From an uncultured Campylobacter sp. (GTDB taxonomy: Bacteria > Campylobacterota > Campylobacteria > Campylobacterales > Campylobacteraceae): 40,786 nucleotides of DNA. Numbering within the stretch: position 1 is the stretch's first letter; each line of letters begins with the position of its first letter. The stretch lies in assembly GCF_938041645.1 (NCBI RefSeq), contig NZ_CALIST010000026.1, positions 1 through 40,786 of the forward strand, in the 5' to 3' direction. The notes beneath the pieces are model-generated. The model ran no database searches and was not told the DNA's origin. It saw only the letters and a list, made by a program, of their open reading frames with translations. Positions 16,420 through 24,988 of this stretch are shown in pieces. The translations under genes and the position numbers were made by a program.

Positions 16420-18234
16420 ATGAACGATTTTGTAAAACTTAGCAAGATGGCAGCGAGCGCTAAGGCGCGACTAAACGCCCTCTACGACGAGCCGCACGCC
16501 GAGCTGATCGCGCACGGGCTGGAAATTTGCGGTTTTGAGTCTGGCGATACTGCGCGCATCGCCGTGCTACGCCGAATCGTCGATCTCAAAGAGGATCCGC
16601 TGCTGCAGGAATTTCGCCGCTTGGGCTACGATGAGGCGCGACAGCGCGAGCTAAAGAGCAAAATGTATGATTTCACGCGCGAAATACATGAGGACATGCA
16701 TGCAGCGCTCATAGCCGAGGCGGGCGCGCAGGGGATTTTGCAGCCGTTTTATCTGGAGCTTTTAAAGGGCGTACACCGCATCGGGCTCGTGCTAAGCGAT
16801 ATGCAAAAAAGCTGGCAAGCCCTAATCATCGAAGGCACGAACAAGCGCTGGGAAAAGAAATTTAGCTCGCTTGCGCAGGCGAAGGAATTTTTGCTGCAAG
16901 AGGAGCTGTTTATGCGCACGCCTCACGGCGAGATCTGCGAGCGTTGCTACGGCGCAGTAGTGCAGCGCGACGGCAAATCCCAAATGGTTCCCTACGCCGT
17001 AGCCTTTGCGGATGAGACGGCAAAGCTGCAGAGTGAATTTAGCGATCTTTTAGAGCGCCTCGTGATGCTTGCAGAAGATGAGAGCGAACTAGCCTACATC
17101 GCGTATCTAAGCAAGCTCAAACAGGCCTTTTGCGAAAAGGACGCTAGCGCGGTGATCGGCGCGTGGCGGGATGCGGAGATCGCGTGGATGGATATAAAAA
17201 CGCCGCTTCAAATCGGGCATCCGCTTGAGTACTACGAGGATGCCTACACGCACGCAGTCGCGCTGGAATGGGACGTCAGGCTTGCAGGCGCGTATGAGTT
17301 CAGCGCGGAGAAATTTAAAGCGCGCGTAAGCGAGAGCTTTGAGCGCGCGTATGAAAAAATCGGCGCAAACAACGCCGTCATGCACTCACTCGTACTCTCA
17401 AACATCGCCAAAACTCAGCTTTACGTCTGCGCGCCGCTGATCTACTACGGAGCCGATCTGAACGGACTCTTTTCGGCGCAGGTCGTGCCCAACGACGAGT
17501 TCGTAAGCACCAACTGCGGCAAGAAAATTTTCGCCTTCGTAAATTTCGTCTATGAAAGTGCCAAGGCTAGACCTTTTATGCGGCTAAGCGGCGAAATTTT
17601 TACTCTCGATTATCTAAATTTCGGACGCGAAATTTTATTTAAAAAGCCGCAAATTTGGCGCCGCGTCTATGAAATATCGACGATCGGGCATGAGTTCGGG
17701 CATATATTTTTCATCGATGCGGACACCGAGGCGCGCATGAACCGCTCGGGGCTTTTTAAGCTCATCGAGGAGTACAAGGCGACCACGGGCGGGCTCGTGA
17801 GCTTCTTTTTCCACGAGGAGGCGGAGTTTTGCCTGCCGGTGCTAGATGAGCTGATCCGCCGCGCCGTGGGGCTCATCGCGTGGCAGCGGGTGGAGGAGCT
17901 CAAACCCTACTACTGCGAGGCTCTGATACATCTGAGCTTGCTTTTCACATCGGGCGTTTTGAAATTTGAACGCGGGCGGCTGGCGGTTAAATTTGACCGC
18001 GCGGGCTATGAGAGCTTCAAAGCCGCGTGCCTGCAAAACTACGAGGAGCTAGCGCGACTTTATTGCGACAAAAAGGATGCGGCGGAATTTTTATCGCGAT
18101 TTGCAGAGCTTAGCGGCGGCGTGTATCTGCCGCGCGAGGCGCAGGTGCGGGAGTTTGTGGAGTTTTACTACTCGCGCTACGAAGCGATCGGCAACGAAAC
18201 CGATCCTAGCAATGAACGAGCAAAGTGGCTTTAA
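16420..18234 (+). CDS. ciaB: CiaB family protein with a zinc-protease-like HEFGH motif
   Basis: Homologue of Campylobacter invasion antigen B, reported in C. jejuni as secreted into host cells. The assignment rests on length (604 residues; about 610 in C. jejuni), overall sequence type and the divergent yciA neighbour. The N-terminal half is helical. Residues 424-428 are HEFGH, an HExxH zinc signature in a hydrophobic helix, and Glu450/Glu451 (IEEYKATTGG) is at the distance expected for a gluzincin third ligand. That suggests a metallopeptidase fold, possibly cytoplasmic, since no signal peptide is visible. The start is ATG 16420 after AAAAGGA; a TTG at 16357 would add 21 basic residues without support. 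Confidence 0.88.
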   Translation: MNDFVKLSKMAASAKARLNALYDEPHAELIAHGLEICGFESGDTARIAVLRRIVDLKEDPLLQEFRRLGYDEARQRELKSKMYDFTREIHEDMHAALIAEAGAQGILQPFYLELLKGVHRIGLVLSDMQKSWQALIIEGTNKRWEKKFSSLAQAKEFLLQEELFMRTPHGEICERCYGAVVQRDGKSQMVPYAVAFADETAKLQSEFSDLLERLVMLAEDESELAYIAYLSKLKQAFCEKDASAVIGAWRDAEIAWMDIKTPLQIGHPLEYYEDAYTHAVALEWDVRLAGAYEFSAEKFKARVSESFERAYEKIGANNAVMHSLVLSNIAKTQLYVCAPLIYYGADLNGLFSAQVVPNDEFVSTNCGKKIFAFVNFVYESAKARPFMRLSGEIFTLDYLNFGREILFKKPQIWRRVYEISTIGHEFGHIFFIDADTEARMNRSGLFKLIEEYKATTGGLVSFFFHEEAEFCLPVLDELIRRAVGLIAWQRVEELKPYYCEALIHLSLLFTSGVLKFERGRLAVKFDRAGYESFKAACLQNYEELARLYCDKKDAAEFLSRFAELSGGVYLPREAQVREFVEFYYSRYEAIGNETDPSNERAKWL

Positions 18235-18306
18235 AATTTCAGCTCCGAACTGCGCCTTAAAATAATGGAAAGCTAGTAAAATTCCGCGGAATTTTAAGGG
18301 GAAAGC

Positions 18307-19032
18307 ATGAGATATTTTAAAAATTTACTCTCCGATTTGCGAAACGGCAGGGTCGCGCTGCACCCGATTTTACTCGCGGCGACGTTTTGCATAGTGAAGT
18401 TTTCGTGGCCTAGGTTAATAGGCAATGTAGGCGAAAGTGATGCACTCGGCAGTTTCATATTTATGGACTTTATTCAATGTGCGTGTTTCATAGCGTTGGG
18501 CGCGCATTTTGTCTATGTCGCGGGGCGCAGCAGCAAAAACAGGCAAAGCGGCAGCAGCAAAAACAGGCAAAGCGGCAGCAGCAAAAACAGGCAAAGCGGC
18601 AGCTGCGAAAACAGCGACTACGAAGGCGCGATACAACCCCGTGAGCTGCGCTATTTAGCCGTGCTGCGCGCTATCTTATGCACTCTGTGCATCATCGCAT
18701 GCGTGGCGGGATATCTTAGCGCGGATATAGACCATCAAAAATTAGGCGTTCTTAATTGGTTTTTTCCGACCGCGCTAGTAAGCGTTTTAATCTATTTGAT
18801 TGCGATCTGGATTGTTACGACCGGCTCTGAAGTACTAATTTGGAGCATTATCTTCGTGATAAGCTACGTGGCTGCTTACTATGCGGTTTGGATAGGTTTT
18901 TTTACCATTCCTGGAGAGTATAGCGGGTTTGTATTTTGGAAAGGACTGGAGATAATATTTCCGCTAATTTGGGCGTTTCATTTCAAGCGTACCTATAAAA
19001 AGCGCCTAGCAGAGGAGATGCGCGAGGCGTAA
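18307..19032 (+). CDS. Membrane protein with an internal 8-residue tandem repeat
   Basis: A 241-residue integral membrane protein with about five hydrophobic segments (about 18-34, 48-70, 115-137, 150-170, 178-200) and a basic C-terminus. Between segments two and three the loop contains three perfect copies of SSKNRQSG. These come from a 24-base DNA repeat (18529-18600), followed by the degenerate SCENSDYEG. The family is unknown to me. AAGGGG lies just before the ATG, 72 bases after ciaB, so it may ride on ciaB transcription. The loop copy number could vary between strains while keeping the frame. Confidence 0.72.
   Translation: MRYFKNLLSDLRNGRVALHPILLAATFCIVKFSWPRLIGNVGESDALGSFIFMDFIQCACFIALGAHFVYVAGRSSKNRQSGSSKNRQSGSSKNRQSGSCENSDYEGAIQPRELRYLAVLRAILCTLCIIACVAGYLSADIDHQKLGVLNWFFPTALVSVLIYLIAIWIVTTGSEVLIWSIIFVISYVAAYYAVWIGFFTIPGEYSGFVFWKGLEIIFPLIWAFHFKRTYKKRLAEEMREA
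18529..18600 (+). repeat. 24-bp coding tandem repeat, three perfect copies
   Basis: Units 18529-18552, 18553-18576 and 18577-18600 are identical, each encoding Ser-Ser-Lys-Asn-Arg-Gln-Ser-Gly; a decayed fourth unit begins agctgc. Because the unit is a multiple of three, gain or loss keeps the gene in frame. Confidence 0.95.
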
Positions 19033-19180
19033 CGGCAAGCTGAATGCAGAATTTCAGCCAAAATTTTACACTACTAGCCACAAATAAAATTCCGTAAAAT
19101 TTTATTGGAGACACAATAAGACATTATTTTACTAAATAGACGAACGTAAAAACTGCGTGCTTTTCCAATATAAATTTAAC

Positions 19181-19274
19181 GCGAGCTGAAAGCTCGCCCC
19201 TTGAGCGTGCCAGGGGTTGGGGGATTTTAAGGGGGAAGGGGAGCGCCTCGCAAGTAGCGCCCCTTCTCCCTTAA
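19181..19274 (+). repeat. Structured G-rich repeat element, copy A
   Basis: In order: a 7-base-stem hairpin (19181-19197, gcgagct-gaa-agctcgc), a short linker, and a four-run G-quadruplex motif (19213-19241, runs of 4, 5, 5 and 4 G with loops of 2, 7 and 2). A long stem then overlaps the last G runs (19227-19246 with 19257-19274, nearly perfect over about 18 pairs). The quadruplex and the stem share bases, so they are mutually exclusive folds. Copy B repeats this architecture in reverse. Confidence 0.8.
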
Positions 19275-19421
19275 GAGAAAACGCCGCCACGACCTAAATT
19301 CCATAGGCAGAATTCTACATAGAGAAATTTTAAATTTATTACAAGATGAAATTCTATTTTGTAAATTATTACAAAATTTTATGATATAGCCTAGTTCTCG
19401 GGTGTATTATGCGCAATATTC

Positions 19422-19510
19422 GTAAGGGGGCGGCGCTCGGAGTTGCGAGGCGCGCCCGCCCCCTTACCAACTCCCACCCGCGCGACGCTAGCGGGGCGAG
19501 CTACGCTCGC
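19422..19510 (-). repeat. Structured G-rich repeat element, copy B (inverted)
   Basis: Read on the minus strand it matches copy A: a hairpin (19510-19496, gcgagc-gta-gctcgc), a CCCC-AGCG linker, a quadruplex motif (19479-19455, G runs 3, 3, 5, 3 with loops 1, 9, 1), and a 12-base perfect stem (19422-19433 with 19456-19467) around a gcgcctcgcaa-type loop also found in copy A. The primary sequence has drifted but compensating features remain. Confidence 0.75.
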
Positions 19511-19668
19511 GTTAAATTTAAACTGCGGACTGCGTCCGCGCTTATTTTACATTGCGGCTACGCCGCATGAAGTTTTAGCGAAAAGCCAAGTTACAAATTC
19601 TGCGGCGAAATTCTATGTCTAAATCATTCGCGCTGGCGTCTAAAGCGAAAAGGCCTTTGAGCCTAAGC

Positions 19669-21876
19669 CTAAAGCGAGACGACCTTTGAGCCGAAGCCCC
19701 CTTCTGCGGGCGTGCCGTCGCGAAACCCCTTGACGCTTGGGTGCGATTTTAAAAACTCCTTGACCGCGAACGCGAGCTTGCCCGTGCCGATGCCGTGCTT
19801 GACGATGATCTCATCAAAGCCCATCACGAGGCTTTGGCTGATAAATTTATCAAGCCTGCTGATCGCTTCCTCGGCGCGCAAGCCGTGCAGATCGAGCACG
19901 AGCGATGCAGAGGTGGGCTTTTGCACCTTGATGCTGATGTTTTTTACGGGCGCGGGCGCCGCGCCGCTGCGCTTTAGCTCGCTAAGCGGCACGCGCAGCC
20001 TGATACCGTCGCTTAGCATCAGCGCCTGGGTTTTGCTGAGCGATAAAATTTCGCCCTTGATCTTGCCGTATTTTACGCGATCGCCCACTTTAAAGCTTTG
20101 CGGCTCGGGCGCACTGAGTTCGGGCTGCTGCACGGCTCGTGCGAGCTCGTTTGCGCGGTTTATGGCACGCTGCTTTTCGCGCACGTCGCTTAGGCTCACG
20201 CTGCGTTTGGCCTCCGAAATGGCGCGGTAGTATTCGTTTTGTAGCCTTGAAAGCTCCGCCTTCAGCTCGCTTTGCGCGCGCTCGCGCTGATCTTTCAGCG
20301 CCTCGCTAAGCGCGTCGAGTTTAGCCTCTTTTTGCTGCGTTTGGACTAGTTTTTGTTTTAGCTCAAGCTCTAAATTTATCGCTTTTGAGATCGCTTCGTT
20401 TAAGTTCTCTTTGTTTTCGCCGTAGTTTTTGCGCGCCGCGGCGATCAAATTTTGCGCTATGCCGTAGCGCAGCGCGGTTTCAAAGGCGTAAGATTTGCCG
20501 ATCGTGCCCTTTAAAAACTCATATTTCGGCGCGCTGTTTTTCTCGTCGTAAAGCGCCGCCAGTAGCTCTACGCGCGGATCCTTTGCAAGCAGCATCGCTA
20601 GGCGCTTGTGATGCGTGGTAATGATCATCTTCACGTCGCCGCTTATCAGCTGCTCGATCATCGCGCCGTATAGGCTCGCAGCCTCCTCAAAATCGGTACC
20701 CAGCTCGATCTCATCGACGCCGATTAGAATTTCTTTGCGCCCAAACAGCTTGCTAAAGGCAACCATCCTGCCCGCAAAGGTCGAGATGTCGTTTTTGGAG
20801 CTTTGCGGATCCTCCATTATGAGCTCGAACTCCTTAAAGGTGCCGATGCGGCTGAGGCTTGCGCGAATAGGCATCGGAAGGAGGTACTTAGCTAGCAGCG
20901 CCGCGCTTAGAATGCTTTTTAAAAGCATCGATTTTCCGCCCGCATTCACGCCGGTGATGAGCAGAATTTTACCCGTAAATTCCACGCTCACGCGCTTTGG
21001 ATTTTTAAGCGCGGGGTGGGCGAAGCTATCTAGGACGATATCGCGCGAGGACTCCGGCAGGACGAACTCATAATCGCTCGCTCTTGCCATCGCGGCGCGC
21101 GCAATCAGCGCGTCGATCGCATCGAAAGCGGCATTTATAAATTTTAAAAAAGCTAAATTCTTATTAAAAACCGCACTGATCTGCTTGCAGTGCTCGAAAA
21201 CGATCTGCTCTTTCTTATCCAAAATCGCGCTTTGAGCGGACTTCAGAGCCGCGATCGCGTCTGGAAGCACGTAAAAATAGCCTCCGCTTGAGCGCGCTAC
21301 GACGCTGCCTTTTAGCACGTGGTTGAAGCCGCCGCGCACCAGCAGAGCCTCGGTGTCGCTTATGTAGTGGATCTGCGTGTCGGCGAGATAGGGCGAAAGG
21401 GCTTTGGAATAGATCAGCCTTTTTAGCGTCTGCTCGATCTCGCCCTTTTTTATCTTAAACGCCTCGTTCAGCGCGCCGAAGCGCTCGTCTATCGCATCGC
21501 GAAAGCCGCCCTGATCGTCGAAATAATCCTTTAATTGCGCGATGGGCGCAGGAATCTCGATCTTTGCAAGCCAAGCGGCAAGTTTGCCCTCAAAGGGCTG
21601 CTTTTTGAGATACAAAAAATATCGGACGATCTTGCTAAACTCGTAAATTTCGCTGATATGAAGCACGCCGTGTTTTGAGATACGCATCAGCGCGTCGTCT
21701 AGGTTCGCGACGCTCTCGCACTGCGCGAGATCAAATTTCGTAAGCTCCGAAATTTTTTCAAAATTTAGCTTGCTATCGCCGCTTAAAAACAGCGGCTTTT
21801 CGCGCGCCAAAAAGCTTTTAAATTTGGCTAGATACTCGCCCAGATCGAGGCGCGTAAAGAGTTCGTCACTGATCAT
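19669..21876 (-). CDS. mutS2: Endonuclease MutS2
   Basis: MutS-family ATPase with a C-terminal Smr nuclease domain. Relatives suppress recombination and act on branched DNA or collided ribosomes. The order is an N-terminal helical core, Walker A TGVNAGGKS (about 308-316), DPQSSKNDISTF and VDEIELGTDFEE (Walker B region), TTHHKR, a coiled-coil clamp (about 480-580), a KOW-like VGDRVKYGKI strand segment, and Smr with LDLHGLR and KHGIGTGKL near the end. The 735 residues are full length. Its ATG lies inside the end of the preceding gene (11-base overlap). Gene order murC-membrane protein-mutS2 matches C. jejuni Cj1054c-Cj1052c. Confidence 0.96.
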   Translation of the reverse strand: MISDELFTRLDLGEYLAKFKSFLAREKPLFLSGDSKLNFEKISELTKFDLAQCESVANLDDALMRISKHGVLHISEIYEFSKIVRYFLYLKKQPFEGKLAAWLAKIEIPAPIAQLKDYFDDQGGFRDAIDERFGALNEAFKIKKGEIEQTLKRLIYSKALSPYLADTQIHYISDTEALLVRGGFNHVLKGSVVARSSGGYFYVLPDAIAALKSAQSAILDKKEQIVFEHCKQISAVFNKNLAFLKFINAAFDAIDALIARAAMARASDYEFVLPESSRDIVLDSFAHPALKNPKRVSVEFTGKILLITGVNAGGKSMLLKSILSAALLAKYLLPMPIRASLSRIGTFKEFELIMEDPQSSKNDISTFAGRMVAFSKLFGRKEILIGVDEIELGTDFEEAASLYGAMIEQLISGDVKMIITTHHKRLAMLLAKDPRVELLAALYDEKNSAPKYEFLKGTIGKSYAFETALRYGIAQNLIAAARKNYGENKENLNEAISKAINLELELKQKLVQTQQKEAKLDALSEALKDQRERAQSELKAELSRLQNEYYRAISEAKRSVSLSDVREKQRAINRANELARAVQQPELSAPEPQSFKVGDRVKYGKIKGEILSLSKTQALMLSDGIRLRVPLSELKRSGAAPAPVKNISIKVQKPTSASLVLDLHGLRAEEAISRLDKFISQSLVMGFDEIIVKHGIGTGKLAFAVKEFLKSHPSVKGFRDGTPAEGGFGSKVVSL

Positions 21877-22543
21877 AAACGCACTCTTTAATCTTGTAGG
21901 TTTTGCCCTTAAACTCCGCGCCCGCGCTCTTTTTGGCGATGAAAGCGCCCATCGAAAAGGAGTAGGTGAAATTTTCTCGCGTTACGATCTGCGCAGAGCT
22001 TTGCAAATTTAAGCTCTGCGGTGCGGAATTTTGCGTAGTTTTAGAATTCTGTGCGGAATTTTGCGGCGTGAGGCTCTGCGTATCGTTCTGCTGCGTAGAA
22101 TTTTGCGAAGTAGGGCTTTGTGCAGAATTTTGTCCGCCCGAAACAGCGCCGCTAGTTTGCGCGGCGGAAGCCTGCTCGTTCGTTTGTGCCGCGGAACTTT
22201 GCGTATCATTTGCTTGTGCGGCAGAAGCGACCTTGTCCTGCGCATTTAAATTTGCTTCGCCGGCTTGCGAACCTAAATTTTTCGTATCCGCGCCGCGAGC
22301 TTCAGCAGCGAAATTTATCGCGCTGCCGCATCTTAGCCGCGCGCCCGCGTTAAATTTAAACACCATCTCCTCCTCAAGTTTGGCGGATCGCTCGCTCGCG
22401 CTTTCGTAAAAATACGCCCCCGCGCACAGCAGCACGATCAGCGCCGTGGCGATGATTTTAGCCCTTTTGCTTAAAATTTCGTCCCGCACGAAGAAGATCG
22501 CCGCGATAAATAAAAATGCGAAAATAAATATTAAAAATCTCAA
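21866..22543 (-). CDS. Membrane protein with Gln/Asn/Ser-rich linker (Cj1053-like position)
   Basis: Two N-terminal hydrophobic helices (about 2-19 and 29-47) are followed by a conserved-looking block, then about 100 residues of Ala/Gln/Asn/Ser-rich low complexity (about 90-190), and a short C-terminal domain ending KIKECVYDQ. The linker repeats QNSA, QNST and AAQT, from gcggaattttg-type DNA units on the plus strand. By position it corresponds to the C. jejuni integral membrane protein between murC and mutS. The linker is probably a lineage-specific expansion. Function unknown. It overlaps mutS2 by 11 bases. Confidence 0.75.
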   Translation of the reverse strand: MRFLIFIFAFLFIAAIFFVRDEILSKRAKIIATALIVLLCAGAYFYESASERSAKLEEEMVFKFNAGARLRCGSAINFAAEARGADTKNLGSQAGEANLNAQDKVASAAQANDTQSSAAQTNEQASAAQTSGAVSGGQNSAQSPTSQNSTQQNDTQSLTPQNSAQNSKTTQNSAPQSLNLQSSAQIVTRENFTYSFSMGAFIAKKSAGAEFKGKTYKIKECVYDQ

Positions 22544-22604
22544 ATTTTATCCTTGCCCGCCCTCAGCGGAGTTTGGCTCGTAAATTTGGCGAGAGTTTTC
22601 AAGC

Positions 22605-23912
22605 TTAAAATTCTCCGCGCAGCTGATAGGTGATGTCGCCTGCGCCAAATCCGATCACGAGCCCGTCGTTTATGATGTGGCGGACGCCGAAAATGTCGCT
22701 AAATTCTATCCGCTCGCCGTTTCTAAAGACCCGCTCGGTAAATAGTGCCCCGAGCCCCTTAAACTCCTCTTTTAGATCGATGCCGTTGCTAGGCTCGCCC
22801 GCGGCGTAAACGGGCAGTACGACTAACTCCTCCACGCCCGCAAAGCACTCCTTAAAAGCGTTTAGATTCGCCTTAAGCCTGCTGAAGCGGTGCGGCTGAA
22901 AGATCGCCGTGATCTTGCTGAGCCCTAGCAGGCTAGCGTATTCGCGCGCGCTTTGCAGCGTCGCTCTGATCTCGGTGGGATGGTGGCCGTAGTCGTCGAT
23001 CAGCACGAAGTTTGGGGTGGCGCACAGGATGTCGAAGCGCTTTTTGATCCCTTGGTAATTCAGTAAATTTTTGCGGATCTGCTCTAGCCCCGTCTCGCAC
23101 GCTGCGGCAAGGATCGCTAGCGACGCATCAATCGCGATGTGCCTTCCTAGCCCGTAAACCTCGAAGCGCCCGAGCTCTTTAAGATTAAAGCTCATAAACG
23201 GCTGATGATCGCGTAGCAGCACCTTTAGATCCGTTATATCGCGCGAAGGAAAGAGCTTGATACAGCCGAGCTTAATCGAGCTTAAAAACTCATCTTCGGC
23301 GTTTATCACGCGGATCTTGGCGCGCTCCAAAAAGCCGCGGTACGCCGCGTGAAATTTATCCAAATCGTTATCGTAATGATCCATATGCTCGGGCTCGGCG
23401 TTGGTCACGATCGCGACGTAGGGGTTGGAATTTAAAAAGCTCGAATCGCTCTCGTCGGCTTCGAAGATGATGTTTTCGCTGTTTTCGTACTTCATATTCG
23501 AGCCGAACTGCTTGGAGATCGCGCCGATGATGACCGAGCCGTTTATCAGCGCCGAGGTTATCGCACTCGTGGTGCTTTTGCCGTGCGCGCCGGCGACTGC
23601 GAAGACGCGCTTGTCTTTTAGCACGAAGGGCAGGGCCTCCTTGCGCGAGAGGCAGACGATCCCTTTTTTGCGCGCGGCTTGCAGCTCGACGTTGTCCTCT
23701 TTGATCGCGGCGGAGTAGATGACGATCTCCTGATCCTTGATCGCCGAAGCGTCGTGCGGCGTGATGATCTCCATGCCGTCCGCTCTTAGCTTGTAAGTCG
23801 TCTCGCTCTCTTTGATATCAGAGCCTGAGATGATAAAATTTTTCTCGTGTAAAAATCTCGCTAATGCCGATATCCCTATGCCGCCGATGCCGATAAAATG
23901 AACCTTTTTCAC
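22605..23912 (-). CDS. murC: UDP-N-acetylmuramate--L-alanine ligase
   Basis: Cytoplasmic peptidoglycan enzyme that adds L-alanine to UDP-MurNAc with ATP. The N-terminal Rossmann motif IGIGGIGIS (7-15) binds the UDP substrate. The Mur-ligase P-loop GAHGKST is at 108-114. EADESD and the C-terminal DDYGHHPTEI and FQPHRFSR blocks are present. The 435-residue length is normal. It lies 61 bases upstream of the low-complexity membrane protein and mutS2 and probably starts that transcription unit. Confidence 0.97.
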   Translation of the reverse strand: MKKVHFIGIGGIGISALARFLHEKNFIISGSDIKESETTYKLRADGMEIITPHDASAIKDQEIVIYSAAIKEDNVELQAARKKGIVCLSRKEALPFVLKDKRVFAVAGAHGKSTTSAITSALINGSVIIGAISKQFGSNMKYENSENIIFEADESDSSFLNSNPYVAIVTNAEPEHMDHYDNDLDKFHAAYRGFLERAKIRVINAEDEFLSSIKLGCIKLFPSRDITDLKVLLRDHQPFMSFNLKELGRFEVYGLGRHIAIDASLAILAAACETGLEQIRKNLLNYQGIKKRFDILCATPNFVLIDDYGHHPTEIRATLQSAREYASLLGLSKITAIFQPHRFSRLKANLNAFKECFAGVEELVVLPVYAAGEPSNGIDLKEEFKGLGALFTERVFRNGERIEFSDIFGVRHIINDGLVIGFGAGDITYQLRGEF

Positions 23913-24418
23913 CTTTGTCCTTAAATATTATAATAGATAATTACGTTTAAATTTTTAAATCCCGCGCCGGCGAAATTTAAAAATTTAAACCATTCCCGCG
24001 CGCCTTGAAATTCGCCTTTAAATTTTACGGGCTCGCGGCGTCGCGCAACCCCGTCTCGCTACTTTCGAAAGCGCTTTTAAAATTTGAGCGCTCGAAATTC
24101 GCCGTTTAGAATTTCACCTTTTAAAATTTGAACGCTCGAAATTCCGCGCTCAAAACTCCGCTTTGAAACGGAGTACTTAAATCTTACGGCTCAAACTCGC
24201 CGTTAAAATTTAGAAGGCGAGCAGGGCGCTGCCGCGCATGCCGCATCGTATCGCGCACCGAAGCCGCGTAAATTTTAATAAATTTCATCGCGCGCCGACT
24301 TTAAATTTAACGCCCGAAATTTCGCCGCTTGGGCTTTGCGGCTAAATCTATTCGCCGCTTTGCGCTTTAAATTTAGCCGATAAATTTACCCGCATAAATT
24401 TAAAATTTCATCGAAATT
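23913..24418. other. Gap between recR and murC, repeat-rich
   Basis: A 506-base stretch without a gene. It is made of alternating AT-repeat text and GC-rich words, and includes a 27-base direct repeat (24074-24100 and 24118-24144). I see no promoter good enough to list. Confidence 0.5.
24074..24144. repeat. 27-bp direct repeat, two copies
   Basis: Copies at 24074-24100 and 24118-24144 differ at one base. Each starts cttttaaaatttga and ends cgctcgaaattc. They lie 44 bases apart start to start. No protein or RNA is associated; they are likely part of the spacer repeat family. Confidence 0.8.
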
Positions 24419-24988
24419 TTAAATTTCAGTGCGCCCGTTGATCGCCTTTATTAGCGAGAGCATATCGACGTTGTCTAAGCTCACGCCCGTAGGCACGCCT
24501 TGGGCGAGCTTGGTGAATTTCAAACCCATATCCGCGAGCTTATCCTCGACGTAAAGCATGATCCCGTCGGAGTTGATGCCCGGCGTCAGCGCGAAAATCA
24601 GCTCGCTCGCGCCGTTTTGGCTCACCATCTCGCGTAGCGCCGCGATTTTATCTTCGTCAGCGGCGTCTAGCACGAAGTAGCGACCGTTGTAAATTTTATT
24701 ACTCTCTAAAATAAAGATATCTTTTGGGTTTTCGACGATGCAAATTTTATCGCTTTCGCGCTCCTCATCGGCGCAGTATTCGCAGATCTCGCCCTCGCAT
24801 ACCGCACCGCAGATGCGGCATCTGTGCAGTCCGCGCACCGCCTCTTCGATATTGTGTGCTAAATTTAGCCCTAGGAAGGAATTTTGCACGCTTACGTAGT
24901 AGGCAAAGCGCAGGGCGGATTTTTTGCCTACGCCGGGAAGCTTTTCAAAGCTCGCGACGAGCTCTTCGAACCTGTCTCCGCCGCTCAT
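24419..24988 (-). CDS. recR: Recombination protein RecR
   Basis: DNA-binding ring protein of the RecFOR pathway that helps load RecA at gaps. Order of parts: helix-hairpin-helix LPGVGKKSA (about 17-25), Cys4 zinc finger with Cys57, Cys60, Cys69 and Cys72, and a Toprim domain (CIVENPKDIFILES, from about 83), ending in the Walker-B-like LAQGVPTGVSLDNVD block. The 189-residue length is normal. The start overlaps the racS stop by four bases, the same racR-racS-recR order as in C. jejuni (Cj1261-Cj1263). Confidence 0.96.
   Translation of the reverse strand: MSGGDRFEELVASFEKLPGVGKKSALRFAYYVSVQNSFLGLNLAHNIEEAVRGLHRCRICGAVCEGEICEYCADEERESDKICIVENPKDIFILESNKIYNGRYFVLDAADEDKIAALREMVSQNGASELIFALTPGINSDGIMLYVEDKLADMGLKFTKLAQGVPTGVSLDNVDMLSLIKAINGRTEI

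Larger units (their letters stand above)
19033..19668. other. Gene-free region between convergent genes, with structured repeats
   Basis: These 636 bases contain no credible ORF. They hold two facing GC-rich structured elements (19181-19274 and 19422-19510). A 147-base AT-rich spacer lies between them. After the second copy come small perfect triloop hairpins: gcggac-tgc-gtccgc near 19524-19540, and gcggc-tac-gccgc near 19555-19568. Confidence 0.7.

Noticed and set aside
19033..19668. Insertion sequence or prophage remnant
   Set aside because: The inverted elements are short, with no transposase fragment and no visible target duplication; they are listed as structured repeats instead.
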